Shown here in pieces: positions 11,704 through 23,708 of a DNA stretch of 64,000 nt. Source of the stretch: Malaya genurostris (taxonomy: Eukaryota; Arthropoda; Insecta; Diptera; Culicidae). The DNA is taken from assembly GCF_030247185.1 (NCBI RefSeq), contig NC_080571.1, forward strand, positions 113,701,067 to 113,765,066. Reading direction: 5' to 3'. Within the stretch, counting starts at the first letter, position 1. Every line of letters starts with the position of its first letter. Position numbers and translations under genes: made by a program. A model generated the notes under the pieces. The model ran no database searches. It saw only the letters and a list, made by a program, of their open reading frames with translations, and was not told where the DNA came from.

Positions 11704-14192
11704 CTAGCTGACCCGTCGAACTTCGTCTCGCCAGAAGAATTGTCAAAAGACTAAGTGGTCAACGTTTCTCTCCATTATTTTTCTGATTACTTAACTTACA
11801 ATCAACGGAATTCGACACACACTCGCTTTAGCTCAAAAAGAAGAAATATCACCAAAGATTAATGTGAAAATATGTAATACCTCTGTTAAGCGAAAATTGA
11901 ACAAATGCACAGATATCTATTCTGAACAGTCCGTTTTAAGCAATTACTCATACGTGAATGTTCACCCGACAGAACAAACTTCAAAGCAGTTTCTTATACA
12001 CAAAAAATTTCTATTTTTGTGTTCTGTAATCATTTTTCCGGCAACGATCTGTAAAATATTATTTTTCCAACTTGCGGTCATCTGTCAAAGAACTACTGAA
12101 TATAGGAAAATCCTATGTAAAAGTTACGATTATTTATTATTTACTGACACGGTCTGTGAACTCTGAAATGTCATTTCTCTTGACGAACTCAGTAAAAGTT
12201 TTACCAATATCCGGAAAATTAATAAAAAATAATGAAGAATTTCAGTAATCATCACTAAACATTCAGCAGAAATAAAGATCTGTCAAAAAACATAATTTTC
12301 GGACGTAAAGGTGTGAAAATTTCTAGATTTGTAAAGAAAAAAATATTCGTGTGAATTGATTGCTTGCGAAAAATAGATAATACTGATTCCTAGCGGTAAT
12401 TTTTCATTTAGTGTATATATTCAAAAAGCCTTCTACAACTTATCATTTCTGCTCTCTAAAATATGAAGGGTGATCCCATATTCTACTGAATTGCATCCAA
12501 AAGATATTTGATCATTTTATTTGAAAAAATTATTTCTGAAGAGCAAATGTAATTCAATTCATTCATCACACGCAAATAAATAAATTAATCGGATGAAAAT
12601 ATGTTTTGAAAACAAAAATGCTCCTTCCTTTTACCAAAAAATTGTAATACTTTACGGGTCAAGATGTTTACATATTTTTAGGATTGTTTTGTGAATTTCG
12701 TCGAACGTCGGTATTGAATAATGGAGAAGTCATTAGAATTATGACAGATCGAAGTTCAGTGGAACTGTACCGATCATTCAGCAAATAAAACATTTACTGA
12801 ACGGATTACCGAATGTCCAGCTGTTTGAAAGTCAGTAAAACTGTACCGACATCCGTAAAAATAATTTGGTGTGTACAGCTTTTAAGCAGCGAGAAATTTT
12901 TCTCAAAATCTGTTCTGTACGTTCAAGTTATCAAAAAGTACCATGCGATATTTTGAAGCTCTAATAAAGTGGTTATTTTCAGGTACTGTGGAACTTTTGA
13001 TTGCTTGGAGACGACGCTTAAATTGTAATTTGATATTGATCTTACCAGTTTGAACATTCTTCACAGAATATGCAACATGAAATGACAGTCTCAATTCATT
13101 ATGGTAATTATATTGAACATTGATATCTGATAGCCACTTACTGTGTGCGCATAGTTTAATCTAAATCATTAGAAAGAGAAATGCAAGGAAAATCTCTTAG
13201 ATTGACTACACAAAGCATCTCGTTGCGCTCCAAACAATCTTTTCAGCGATCTAGTATTCTTTCCTCTTTTTCCTTATTTTTCTGATTACTTAACCTACAA
13301 TCAATAGAATTCGATACACATTCGCTTTAGCCCAAAAAAAGAAATATCACCAAAAATTAATGTGAAAATGTGAAACACTTCTGTTAAGCAAAAATTTATC
13401 AAATGCATAGATTGTAATCTCATCCTTTGAGTCAATTCTCTGAACAGAGAGCAGTTCCTTGCACAGCTTTAAGGCAGCGGAAAGTTTTCTCAGAACTTGT
13501 TCTGTATGTTTGAGTTTCCAAAAAGTGCCACGCAAACTTTAGAGCTCTAATAAAGTGGATATTTTTCAGGTACTGTGGACCTTTGGTTGCTTAGAGAGGC
13601 TTAGTATACTCTAAATCATTAGAAAACAAACTGCACGGAAAATCTCTTAGCTTGACCTAAACGCTTCTACAGCACAAACTTTGCATTGATTTATTCAAAA
13701 ATTTACTGATTTGTTAGGCCGGGATGGCCAGTATTTATCATTAATCACAATTCATCAAAAGGTAAATGATATCAGAACTTTTTCTGCTGCCTACAGCGGT
13801 TTTCTAGAAAACAGTCATATGCATTCCGTCATTGAGTCATTTGTCAAGTTTTAATACCCAATTAAGCACGTGGCTCTAAATGATGCACGGGAAATTTCAA
13901 CGATCTAGTATTCTTTTCTTCGACGGTCAAACACTTATGCAACTCGTTGCGCGCCAAACATCAACCGTAGATCTAGCAAGCATTGGCGACTTTTTCAGTG
14001 GAAAATTCCATTGTCCATACAAAATAACTTTATTGGTTTTTCCCACTTTTCCGGTAAGTTTTCCTAATTTTTTTGATATACGAACCCGGTGGGGGTAAAA
14101 ACTGATCAAACAAAAAAAAAGCATCTCAATCCGTCCATCCGTTCTTACGTGATGCGATTACAAAGAATGATCTCTGCATTTTTATATATATA
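11704..14192 (-). mobile_element. Helitron unit B (non-autonomous)
   Basis: Its 3' CTAG (complement at 11704-11707) abuts the 5' TC of unit A with no intervening base. The 5' end near 14192 is ATATATATAAAAATGCAGAG but lacks the TC dinucleotide seen in the other units. The body shares the 3'-proximal block (11740-11900 and again 13264-13445, suggesting an internal duplication or a nested partial unit) and the 5' block (13900-14190) with the others. It has no transposition gene. Short frames of about 65-72 codons in the 5' block occur on both strands and are copies of the repeat rather than genes. Confidence 0.72.
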
Positions 14193-15335
14193 CTAGCTGA
14201 CCCATCGAACTTCGTCTCGTCGAATTTTTTTTTGCGTAAAAACAAATTCCGGCGCTTCTTTTCCTGATTTTAATCAATAAATCTTCCATATGCTTGAAAA
14301 ATAAACTAATGAACTGATTGGTTAAATTGCAATTCAAGAAAAGCGAAAATCTTAGTCTAAAACTTTTCCGTTTTCCTTAAAACTACTCGAGTAAAATTAC
14401 TTCAGTTTCAGCTTACTTCCACTGACACATTTGATTAGCAACAAACACATTCCTACATGGATTTCCTCTTGCAGAAATTATTGCGAGACAAAGATTTACG
14501 TACCTTCTATAAGTAAACCCGCAGAATAGAAACCTTTAATTTAACACGCGAAAGGCAATGGATATGGAATGTTGTCGTAAAACTATTTATTTTTCCGGAA
14601 AACTACTTTTGTTACAGAAAATATTTAGTTTTGTTTATTTTGTGTAGCGCAATCTAATACAAATGCATTGAATCAGTGTTGCTAACTGTTTTGTTAGGGG
14701 ATTAAAATCGACATTCGTAAAATGTAAGTAATATTCCATTAAACGTTTGTGAAACATTGATGAAATCTGATATTTCATCCAAAAAGTCAGGCTTAACATT
14801 CATTTGAGAATAAATTATTGTTAAAAAATATTGTTTGAAACTCAATCGTTCAAGTTACTTTGATAAACTGGTTGCTCTGCATATATGAATACATAGATCT
14901 ATGACATACGTACCAAATAAAATGTACGTAATATACAAATCACCAACACAAGTTAACCTGGTTTACTCTTGTTCCTTAATGTATCTTTCCATTATTTTAC
15001 TGATTACTTGGCTGCGATGAATTCATCAAAAAATTGTGAATATGTTAAAAGCTTTTGTTACGCAAAAATTAAGCGAACGCACCGATCACCATATTATCTT
15101 TTGAGTCAGTGCATCGAACAGCGATTGTAGATCTCTCTCAAACTATAGTATAAAAAAGTGAACTACATATAGGAATAAAAAGTGAAGCAAAAGCTAAGAT
15201 GACTACTTTAAATTTATTCCACAAATTTACAAAAGCTGCCCTCGCGACTTGTAGTTCGTCACTTCTCGCTAGTCTGGTGATATTATTTAGTCGTGTTTGA
15301 TGAATGTTCGTAGCGTTACAATCACAGGAACAATT

Positions 15336-15443
15336 TTCGATTGACAATTTAGCGATAAAACTTTTTTTTACTTTTAATTTATGACTTCTGGTCAGTTTAG
15401 TAAATTACTGACATACCAGAGACTCGGATGTTTCGCATCGCTA
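15336..15443. repeat. 108-bp target-site duplication, left copy
   Basis: From TTCGATTGACAATTTAGCGA to TGTTTCGCATCGCTA. By eye identical to 17993-18100, including the eight-T run. Being part of the Helitron unit C body, it marks the insertion site of the LOA-like element. Confidence 0.9.
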
Positions 15444-17992
15444 TCAGGAATCAGAACAAATTGGCTCAAATGGCACGTTCCCCTTGATATTTGGAGATTT
15501 GTGCCTTGCCATCAATTTGTTTTTAGCATCATTTTCCCGATATATAAGAGGGAAGGATTGAAAGGAAATGGTAAGGGTTGGACTAGGAGGATGGGAAAAA
15601 TTGACGACACAAAAACACATAAAAGCAAAAGTAAATTCTGCACCCCTAAGGGATGCTGAACAATCTGCTGAGGATCACATTTAGTGGAAGCAGAAGGAAA
15701 TTCTGAACCTCTACGAGGTCCCGAACAGTCTGCTGTTAATAAAACCTCCAACCCCCGAGAGGATTTAGAGATCTTACAAAAGCGACACCATTCTGCACTC
15801 CCGGAAGAATGCAGAACGACTCGCAGTATGTACGAGCAGAAGTAAATTCGGTACCCCCCAGAGGATGCCAAACAATCTGCCAAACCCTATTTAAGGTTAA
15901 TACAGAAGGGATTCATTCACTCCAGGAAGAACGATGAACCCTTCTGACTATAGCTCCTTACCACATTGGGTGAGAAACGAGAGAATATCCTTCAATTTTA
16001 GCTCCGCATACACAGACTCAACCATGTATGGAGAACCAAAAACCCGGATACGTAGCTGCCTCAATGCGGGACAGTTACATATCAGATGATATGAAGTACC
16101 ATAATCGCATTCACACAAATCACACGAATAATACTCAGCACGTTGAATAGTAGCCATGTGATAATTGAGTTTGCAATGTCCAGTCAGAGCTCTGACCAGA
16201 ACACTTCAATGATACTTGGAGAAATGCAGTAGACACTTTGACATTTTCAGATCTAAATCTGGTAGAAATGCTTTGTCTGAGCGCAAGTTTGCAAGCTGCG
16301 CCAGTAGCTGGCATGTTTGGATGCAGCCCAAGAACGTATCTTGTGCTTTATCCAACTAGTTGAAAGTGGTAAAGCTGGTTCAGGACCAACGAAATCATTC
16401 GTTGCACCAGCTCTAGCCAACTCATCAGCCCATTCATTTCCAGTAATACCAGAATGGCCGGGTACCCATAAGAAGTAAACAGAATTGAAATGCTGAGGTC
16501 TTCAATTTGAGTTCGACATGCGATCACTAGATTCGACCGTGAGTCATTCGAACTGAGTGCTTTTAAGGCTGCCTGACTGTCGGAACAAAAATAAATACGT
16601 TTACCACAGATCCTCTGCTGAAGTGCCGATTGTACTCCACACAGAATTGCGTAGATTTCTGCTTGGAACACAGTACAGTATCTACCAAGTGAATGAGACT
16701 GCTCCAGCCTATTTCACGACAGTAGATACCAGCACCAGCACGACCATTCAACAGAGAACCGTCCGTAAAACAAACTATGTGTTCATCAAGTTGTCGTTCC
16801 AGACAACCAGACAATCATTCCTAACGAAGAGGATAGCTCACATTGAAAGTTTTAAAAGGAAAACTGCATGTGAGAGTTAGGTCACTAGGAGCGAGTAAAT
16901 ACTCATCCCACGGAACCATTTGAGACCACAAGCGAGTGTGACTGGTAGCATATTCTAATGGGTTACTGTTCCAAAGCCCTGTAACCCTAAGACGGTATGC
17001 ACAAGATAATGCTTCTTGTTTTAGGAACACATGTAGTGGTTTAATGCACAGTAGCGCCTCTAGAGCAGCAGTAGGAGTTGTCGTGAATGCTCCTGTCATC
17101 GCCATTAGGACCATCCTTTGGAGATGATTTAGCTTTGACTGAACTGTCGCGACTTCTCCTTTCTGCCACCATACAAGACATCCATATGCTAAAATTGGTC
17201 TAACGATAGTTGTGTAGATCCAATGAATATATCTGGGTTTGAGTCCCCATGATTTTCCAAAAGCTCGTCTGCATTGGCCGAAAGCCATGCAAGCTCTTTT
17301 AATCCTGAAATCAATGTGAGCAGACCAATTCAGTTTTGAGTCAAGAATAACCCCGACGTATTTAACTTGATCGACCACAGTGACTCCTGAACCAAAGAAC
17401 TGCAACGGACGAGCTCCTGTAATTATCCTACGATGAGTGAAAAGCACCATTGATGTTTTGCCCGGATTTACAGATAATCCAAACCTGACAACACCATTGT
17501 TCAACAGATCGCAGGGCTTGCTGCATTAAATCAAAGAGAGTGTTAATGCTTATACCACCTTGAGGACACCCACAGACACTCAGCTTTCTAATCTCTGGCC
17601 TGCCGAATCGATGATCAAAGAAGTTGATTGCTAAGCATTGCGTGTATCCAGTAAGGGAAAAACCCAAGATATTCCGTTCACGACTGCAATGTTTAACCTC
17701 CTGCAGCCATTCAGCCATCGGCACGGAAATACACCTTGACTTAGGAGTTCCTATTTTTGTGGCCTTTTACGACATGGAATAGGAAACCAGTGGATCAATT
17801 CTTGGTAAAAAATAATTCCGCCGGATGCCACACGGCTTACCTGTTTGGTGGACTTATACCACCGGTACAGGTGGACCGTAGCGTTATTCTTAGCAGTTGG
17901 GAAACCGCTACCGACACTACACGGCTATCTAGGCTGCTCAGAGAGGGAAGTTAACATTGATGGTCAACTTCCATGGATGGCCGAACAGCCGG
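15444..17992 (-). mobile_element. LOA/Lian-like non-LTR retrotransposon, internally deleted
   Basis: The 2.55-kb insert lies between the 108-bp repeats. On the minus strand it begins (17992) with about 230 bp of leader, then passes straight into the C-terminal half of a reverse transcriptase, an RNase H domain and a Cys/His tail, then about 500 bp of 3' untranslated sequence with no clear poly-A. The gag ORF, endonuclease and N-terminal RT are missing. Presence of RNase H and the style of the HC-LNYH and CDLCECDYGTSYHLICNCPA tail point to the LOA clade; R1/I relatives are the alternative. Confidence 0.7.
15948..17724 (-). pseudogene. LOA-like reverse transcriptase-RNase H remnant, frameshifted
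   Basis: Starting near 17724, a frame holds the RT block GCPQGGISINTLFDLMQQAL; the following FADD/YADD region is lost. A second frame (17504-16821, about 227 codons) gives GLSVNPGKTSMVLFTHRR, the conserved YLGVxLD-like VKYVGVILDSKLNWSAHI, and the thumb region. RNase H begins in a third frame at about 16770 (CFTDGSLLNGRAGAGIYC), continues in another (FQAEIYAILCGVQSAL, YFCSDSQAALKALSS), and ends near 16475-16330 with LWVPGHSGITGNEWADELAR. All four RNase H acidic positions are therefore visible but in different frames. The C-terminal zinc-like tail is at 16157-15948. At least three frameshifts make it inactive. Confidence 0.8.
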
Positions 17993-18100
17993 TTCGATTG
18001 ACAATTTAGCGATAAAACTTTTTTTTACTTTTAATTTATGACTTCTGGTCAGTTTAGTAAATTACTGACATACCAGAGACTCGGATGTTTCGCATCGCTA
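17993..18100. repeat. 108-bp target-site duplication, right copy
   Basis: Right-hand partner of 15336-15443. It continues into unit C sequence (AGTTCGACTCCTCAGGTAGA), while the left copy continues leftward into unit C, so removing the insert and one copy restores a continuous unit. Confidence 0.9.
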
Positions 18101-19614
18101 AGTTCGACTCCTCAGGTAGAAGGTAAAAGTTTAGATGCGAGAAACCTTTTTCTTACTTAAATGAACCATGTTACGTCGAATTTTTTTCGCACTTTATCTT
18201 CAAATCTTTACTTTTTCTTGAGTACTATGTCTCTACATTTTTCATATTCGTTCTTTTCTCACAATCTCTAGTTAGTTTGATATTGTTAAAAAACCGAAAG
18301 ATAAAATGAGTAATTCTTGGGCATTCGAAAGTTCAAGTTACAATTCTTTTCAATATTGTGTCCATTAACTTTTACATGAATACTGCATTCGTTTAATAGT
18401 TTTATCAATAGTCGTCTCATTAGTCGACACCACATCATTTTGTTGAGTACCCCATGTACAATTAACGTATGGTGGAGTTCGGTACTGAGAATATATAAGA
18501 AAGTTTTATATGAAAATAATGTACAATTCTTCTTTTATAGCGGAGTGAACATGAGGAGTGATTGTACCAATACTCAGCTTACCGTTCGAGTCATTGCATA
18601 AAATCTCACAACTAATGGTTTTCAATCTACCAGAATTAACCCGACGCGAACGAACTTCAGCATGTTAAATGCAAGGCAAACCTCTTTGTTTGATCTAATT
18701 ATTTAAACAGCAGAATCCTATCATTGATTCATACAAAAATCGTTCTATAATGTGATTTGTTCAACTTCCGCCTAAGATGGCCAACAATAATCATCTGATT
18801 ACTTTGCACACAATGCATCTTCTGGTAAACAATATCAGAATTTTTGATCCTGTTTAGGGTATAGCTAGAACACTCATATGCGTTCCATCATTAAATCATT
18901 TGGCAAGTAATAATGTTGATACCCAATTAAGCACGTGGCTCGGAATGAAGTATCACACAAAAAACTCGTTGCGCGCCAAAAGATTCTTTCAACGATCTAG
19001 TACTCCTTTCTTCGACGGCCAATCACTTATGCAACTCGTTATGCGCCAAACACCTATCGATCATCTAGCAATCTTTGGCGACTTTTTCAGTGGAAAATAC
19101 CATTGTCCATACAAAATAACTTTATTGTTTTTTCCCACTTTTCCGGTAAGTTTTCCTAATTTTTTTGATGTACGAACCCGGTGGGGGTAAAAACTGATCA
19201 AACAAAAAAAAAAAGCATCTCAATCCGTCCATCCGTTCTTACGTGATGCGATTACAAAGAATGATCTCTGCATTTTTATATATATAGACTAGCTGACCCG
19301 TCGAACTTCGTCTCGCCCAAAAACTATTTGTTCGCATTTATGTGTTCGAAGAGCAGAATGGTCAAACGACTAATCGGTTAACGTTTTTCTCCAATATTTT
19401 GCTGATTACTTAACCTACAATCAACGGAATTCGACACTCATTCGCTTTAGCCCAAAAAAAAAGAAACATCACCCAAAATTAATGTGAACATGTGTACATC
19501 TTTTAGGCATCGATAATGTTTTCTAAAAACTTGTTCTGTAAGTTCAAGTTGCCAAAAAGTACCATACGTACTTTAGAGTTCTAATAAAGTGGATATTTTT
19601 AGATACGAAGGAAC

Positions 19615-19626
19615 TTCTGGTGCCTT
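19615..19626. repeat. Target-site duplication, I-clade copy 1, left
   Basis: TTCTGGTGCCTT, matching 25681-25692; it merges with the T-run that is the complement of the element's poly-A tail (19625-19633), so the inner boundary is ambiguous by two bases. Confidence 0.85.
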
Positions 19627-20015
19627 TTTTTTTCCATAAATACGTTTATTTCTTAAGGCAGTTTACATAAGTTTTTCTTCGCCGTAGCATCACTTTTACA
19701 TAATATTCTTATCCTAATTTAATTCTAACATAGTCACAACGTTTTGAATTTATTAAAACATATTCTCTTATAGCTTAAATATCATCTTAGGTAACTCGTC
19801 ATTAATTATGAAATCTACTCGGAAATATTATTTGAACCAAACGATTAACTTCTATAAATTATAAAATAAGCTCTTATTTTCAGACATTTTGTTGATAATT
19901 TCATAAACTGTTTCGAGTTTGTTTGTATCATTACATAATTTTTATTCTAATTTAGCTATTGGTTGAACTCATGGACGCAGCTGGGATCAGAACTAAGTCT
20001 TAAAAGGGGCCTTTA

Positions 20016-23000
20016 TTAAATTGAAACTCCAATTTTCTTTATGAAATGATAAATAAGTTTCATGTATGAAAGGTCACGACAAGCAAGAATGTCTCGAACT
20101 GGGATATTGGATAGTTTACCTTGGGTACGCAAAGAATTTATTAGTTGAGATCTGACATCACGATACTCCACGCATGTCCAAACGACATGATCAATATCCC
20201 GATAACCTTCTCCGCAAGCACAATGATTAGTCTCGGAGAGCCCAATTCGAAGGAGATGTGCATCTAACGTGTAGTGATTGGACATGAGTCTGGACATCAC
20301 ACGAATGAAATCCCTACTCACATCCAGTCCCCTGAATCATGCCTTTGTCGATATTTTCGGAATAATTGAGTGCATCCACCGACCCAGATCATCTCTATCC
20401 CAAGATGCTTGCCAGCTGGCAAGTGTTCTTTGGCGAGACGAACTATAGAATTCGTTGAAAGCAATCGGTCGCTCATAAATTTCACCCTCAATAGCACCAC
20501 GTTTGGCTAAATTATCGGCTCTTTCATTGCCTGGAATGGAGCAATGAGCCGGGACCCAGACTATAGTGATTAGATAATTATTATTCAATATGTCGTTCAG
20601 ACACTGTTTTATTTTTCCCAAGAAAAACGGTTCATTTTTGCCAGCAGCGATTGAGCGAATGGCTTCAATTGCACTCAGACTATCTGTGAAGAGGAAATAA
20701 TGGTTTGGAATTAATGTGACGATTACACTCAAACTATAATGAACTGCTGCTAGCTCTGCTATATAAACAGATGCAGGTTCTTGAAGCCTAAATGATGCCG
20801 AAATATTATTGTTGAACATACCAAACCCTGTCGCTTCTTCAATTCGCGATCCGTCCGTGTAAAACATTTTCTCAGAGTCAATATGCCTGAACTTACTTGA
20901 AAATATTTTTGGGATTTCCGTCGAGCGTAGATGATCCGGGATTCCACGCACTTCACGCTGCATGGATGTATCGAAAAATAAAGTTGAGTCAGGGGCACTT
21001 AGGATGCTGACACGGATAGGAATATATCTTGAAGGGTTGATTTCCTGTGACATATGGTTAAAATATACTGTCATAAATTTTGTTTGAGATCGAAGCTCGA
21101 CTAGTCGTTCGAAATTATTAATTACCATGGGATTCAGCACCTCACATCTTATTAGCAGGCGTGATGAAAGCTCCCAAAATCGATCTTTTAATGGAAGAAC
21201 TCCCGCGAGAACTTCAAGACTCATTGTATGTGTCGAGTGCATGCAGCCTAAGGCAATTCGCAAACAACGGTACTGAATTCGCTCAAGTTTGATAAAATGA
21301 GAGTTTGCAGCGGAACGAAAACAAACGCATCCATATTCCATCACTGAAAGTATCGTTGTTTGATACAATTTTATTAGATCTTGCGGATGAGAACCCCACC
21401 AAGATCCTGTTATTGTTCGAAGAAAATTTACTCTTTGTTGGCATTTCGTTATCAGATACCTAATGTGTCCTCCCCACGTGCATTTGGAATCGAACCACAC
21501 CCCGAGGTATTTAAAAGTTAAAACCTGTTGGATCATTCTTCCCATCATATGGAGCTGAAGCTGCGCGGGATCATGCTTTCTTGAAAAGACGACTAACTCT
21601 GTTTTCTCCGCAGAGAATTCGATACCAAGATGAACAGCCCAAACGGACAAGTTATCTAAGGTATCTTGCAATGGTTTATGCAGATCAATAGCTTTGGGCC
21701 CAGTAACTGAAACCACGCCATCATCTGCCAATTGCCTTAGTGTACATGGGGTTACTAGACAGCTGTCAATGTCATTCACGTAAAAATTATAGAGGAGCGG
21801 ACTGAGGCATGAGCCTTGCGGGAGACCCATGTAGCTAATTCTGAATGTTGCCAAATCGCCATGTGAAAAATACATGCACTTCTCTGACAAAAGGTTGTGC
21901 AAATAATTATTTATAACCGCTGGAAGTCCATGTTGGTGGAGCTTGTCTGAAAGAACATCAATGGAAACTGAATCAAATGCTCCTTTAATGTCTAAAAATA
22001 CAGATGCCATTTGTTGCTTTTGAGCGAAGGCAATTTGGATGTCAGACGAAAGTAATGCAAGGCAATCATTCGTCACTTTATTTCTACGGAAGCCAAACTG
22101 AGTATCTGACAACAAACCGTTCGTCTCGACCCAAGTGTCGAGACGTCGTAGAATAATTTTTTCGAACAATTTTCTGATGCAGGACAACATCGCAATGGGT
22201 CTATATAAGTTGTGATTGGAAGCTGGTTTCCCCGGCTTTTGAATGGCGATAATTTTCACTTGTCTCCAGTCAGGCGGAACAATATTTTGCTCAAGAAACT
22301 TGTTGAACAATTCCAACAAACGTCTTTTTGCGAGGTCGGGCAGATTCTTCACCAAGTTGAATTTAATTCTGTCCAACCCAGGGGCGTTATTGTTACAAGA
22401 CAAGAGTGCTATAGAAAATTCCATCATTGAAAATGGGTTATTAATAAAACCATTATTTGGAGGAGATTCCCGTATAATGCTTTGCGTAGGAACAGAATCT
22501 GGGCAAACTTTCCTAGCAAAGTCAAATATCCATCGGTTCGAGTATTCATCACTCTCATTGCCCACGTTACGATTCCTCATTCGTCTGGCCGTATTCCAAA
22601 GAGTGCTCATTGAGGTTTCTCTTGACAAACCTTCGACAAAATGTCTCCAATAGCTACATTTTTTGGCTCGAAGTATGCTCTTGTACTTGGTTTCTAAAAC
22701 CATAAGTTTTTCAAAATTCTGAGGAGTTCCTCCTCCCCGTTTTAGAAACGTCTTGCAAGCATTTTGTTTTGCGAGTTTAGCCTCTGAGCACTCTTTGTCC
22801 CACCAGGGGTTGGGAGGCCTTCTGTTAGTCGTTGGCCCAGGAAAGCGTTTAGTTTGGGATTGTTCTGCTGCCTCCAGAATCGAACAAATGAGGAAGTCAT
22901 ATTCTTCAAGTGGAGGGAGCTCTTCCATTGAATTCAAAATACTAGAGATTCTACTTTGGTATTTAATCCAGTCGATATTTTTTGTCAAATCATATGGAAT

Positions 23001-23708
23001 ACTAGCTGAATTAGCAATACATTTGTTACAGCTAATTGAGATGATGATTGGTAAATGATCGCTACCGTGTAAATCAGGCAATATTTTCCAGGTGCAATCT
23101 AGTCGAATTGATGTTGAGCAAAGAGATAGATCTAATGCACTTGGGCGTGCAGGAGGTCTTGGGATCCGTGTCATGCTACCCATATTTAATACCGTCATGC
23201 TAAAATTGTCACAAATGTTTTGTATTAAAGATGATCTGCTATCATTGTAAACGGAACCCCACATCATTCCGTGCGAATTTAAATCCCCCAGAATCAATCG
23301 TGGAGCAGGAAGGGCTTCAACCATTTCATTAAGCTGTCGCTGTCCAACTTGTGCTTTTGGAGGAATATAAACCGAAGCTATGCAAATATCTTTGCCTTTA
23401 ATGTTTATTTGGCAAGCAACAACTTCTATACTAGAAGTTGAAGGGATGTTTAATCTATAAAAGGAACAGCATTTCTTAATTCCCAAAAGCACTCCACCAT
23501 ACGGAGAGTCTCTATCGAGACGTATAATGTTAAAATCATTAAAATTTAAAGCTATGTTTGAAGTAAGCCATGTTTCGCATAAAGCAAATACATCACATTT
23601 TTGACTATGCAATAAAATTTTAAATGAATCAAGTTTTGGCATGATGCTTCGACAATTCCACTGCAGGACAGTGATTGTATCATTTGCGGCGGGTGATAAA
23701 TTATCCAT
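20016..23708 (-). pseudogene. I-clade ORF2 polyprotein (endonuclease-RT-RNase H), one premature stop
   Basis: The ATG at 23706-23708 (MDNLSPAANDT) lies in the overlap with the ORF1 stop. Endonuclease: LQWNCRSI (15-22), CETWL with E45, LGDLNSH (140-146), GSDHLPI (216-218 SDH). Reverse transcriptase: motif A FLDIKGAFD with D573 and D579, GLPQGSCLSPLL, motif C LADD (660-663). RNase H: YTDGSR D952, AELAAV E985, FTDSLSA D1009, VPAHCSIPGNERAD D1065. Codon 1124 is TGA (20337-20339), where copy 2 has Trp (TGG). The frame stays open beyond it to 20016, encoding a zinc-like CACGEGYRDIDHVVWTC tail. A second difference, FGFRRNKV against FGFRRNKG in copy 2, changes a normally conserved RT glycine. The truncated 1123-residue product would keep all catalytic residues but lose the tail. 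Confidence 0.9.

Larger units (their letters stand above)
14193..19288 (-). mobile_element. Helitron unit C, interrupted by a LOA-like element
   Basis: The 3' CTAG (14193-14196) joins directly to the degraded 5' end of unit B; the 5' TCTATATATATAAAAATG starts at 19288. Without the nested retroelement and one copy of its 108-bp duplication, the unit is about 2.4 kb. The 10490-11340 stretch of unit A matches 15262-15360 plus 18320-18900 here, showing A and C share a longer body than B and D. Relative to unit A there is extra sequence at about 14220-14980 near its 3' end. Confidence 0.72.

Noticed and set aside
15512..15883. 123-codon minus frame as a host gene
   Set aside because: Lies in the 3' untranslated region of the LOA-like element and has no motif.
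18091..18125. GTTCGACTCC at 18102-18111 as a B box of a tRNA or SINE
   Set aside because: No A box at the right distance and no cloverleaf; the context is Helitron unit C.
22243..22653. Plus-strand frames of 65-165 codons across the two I-clade elements (also 23792-24289, 25155-25661, 31892-32302, 34751-35347)
   Set aside because: Antisense shadows of ORF1, ORF2 and the leader, duplicated simply because the element is duplicated.
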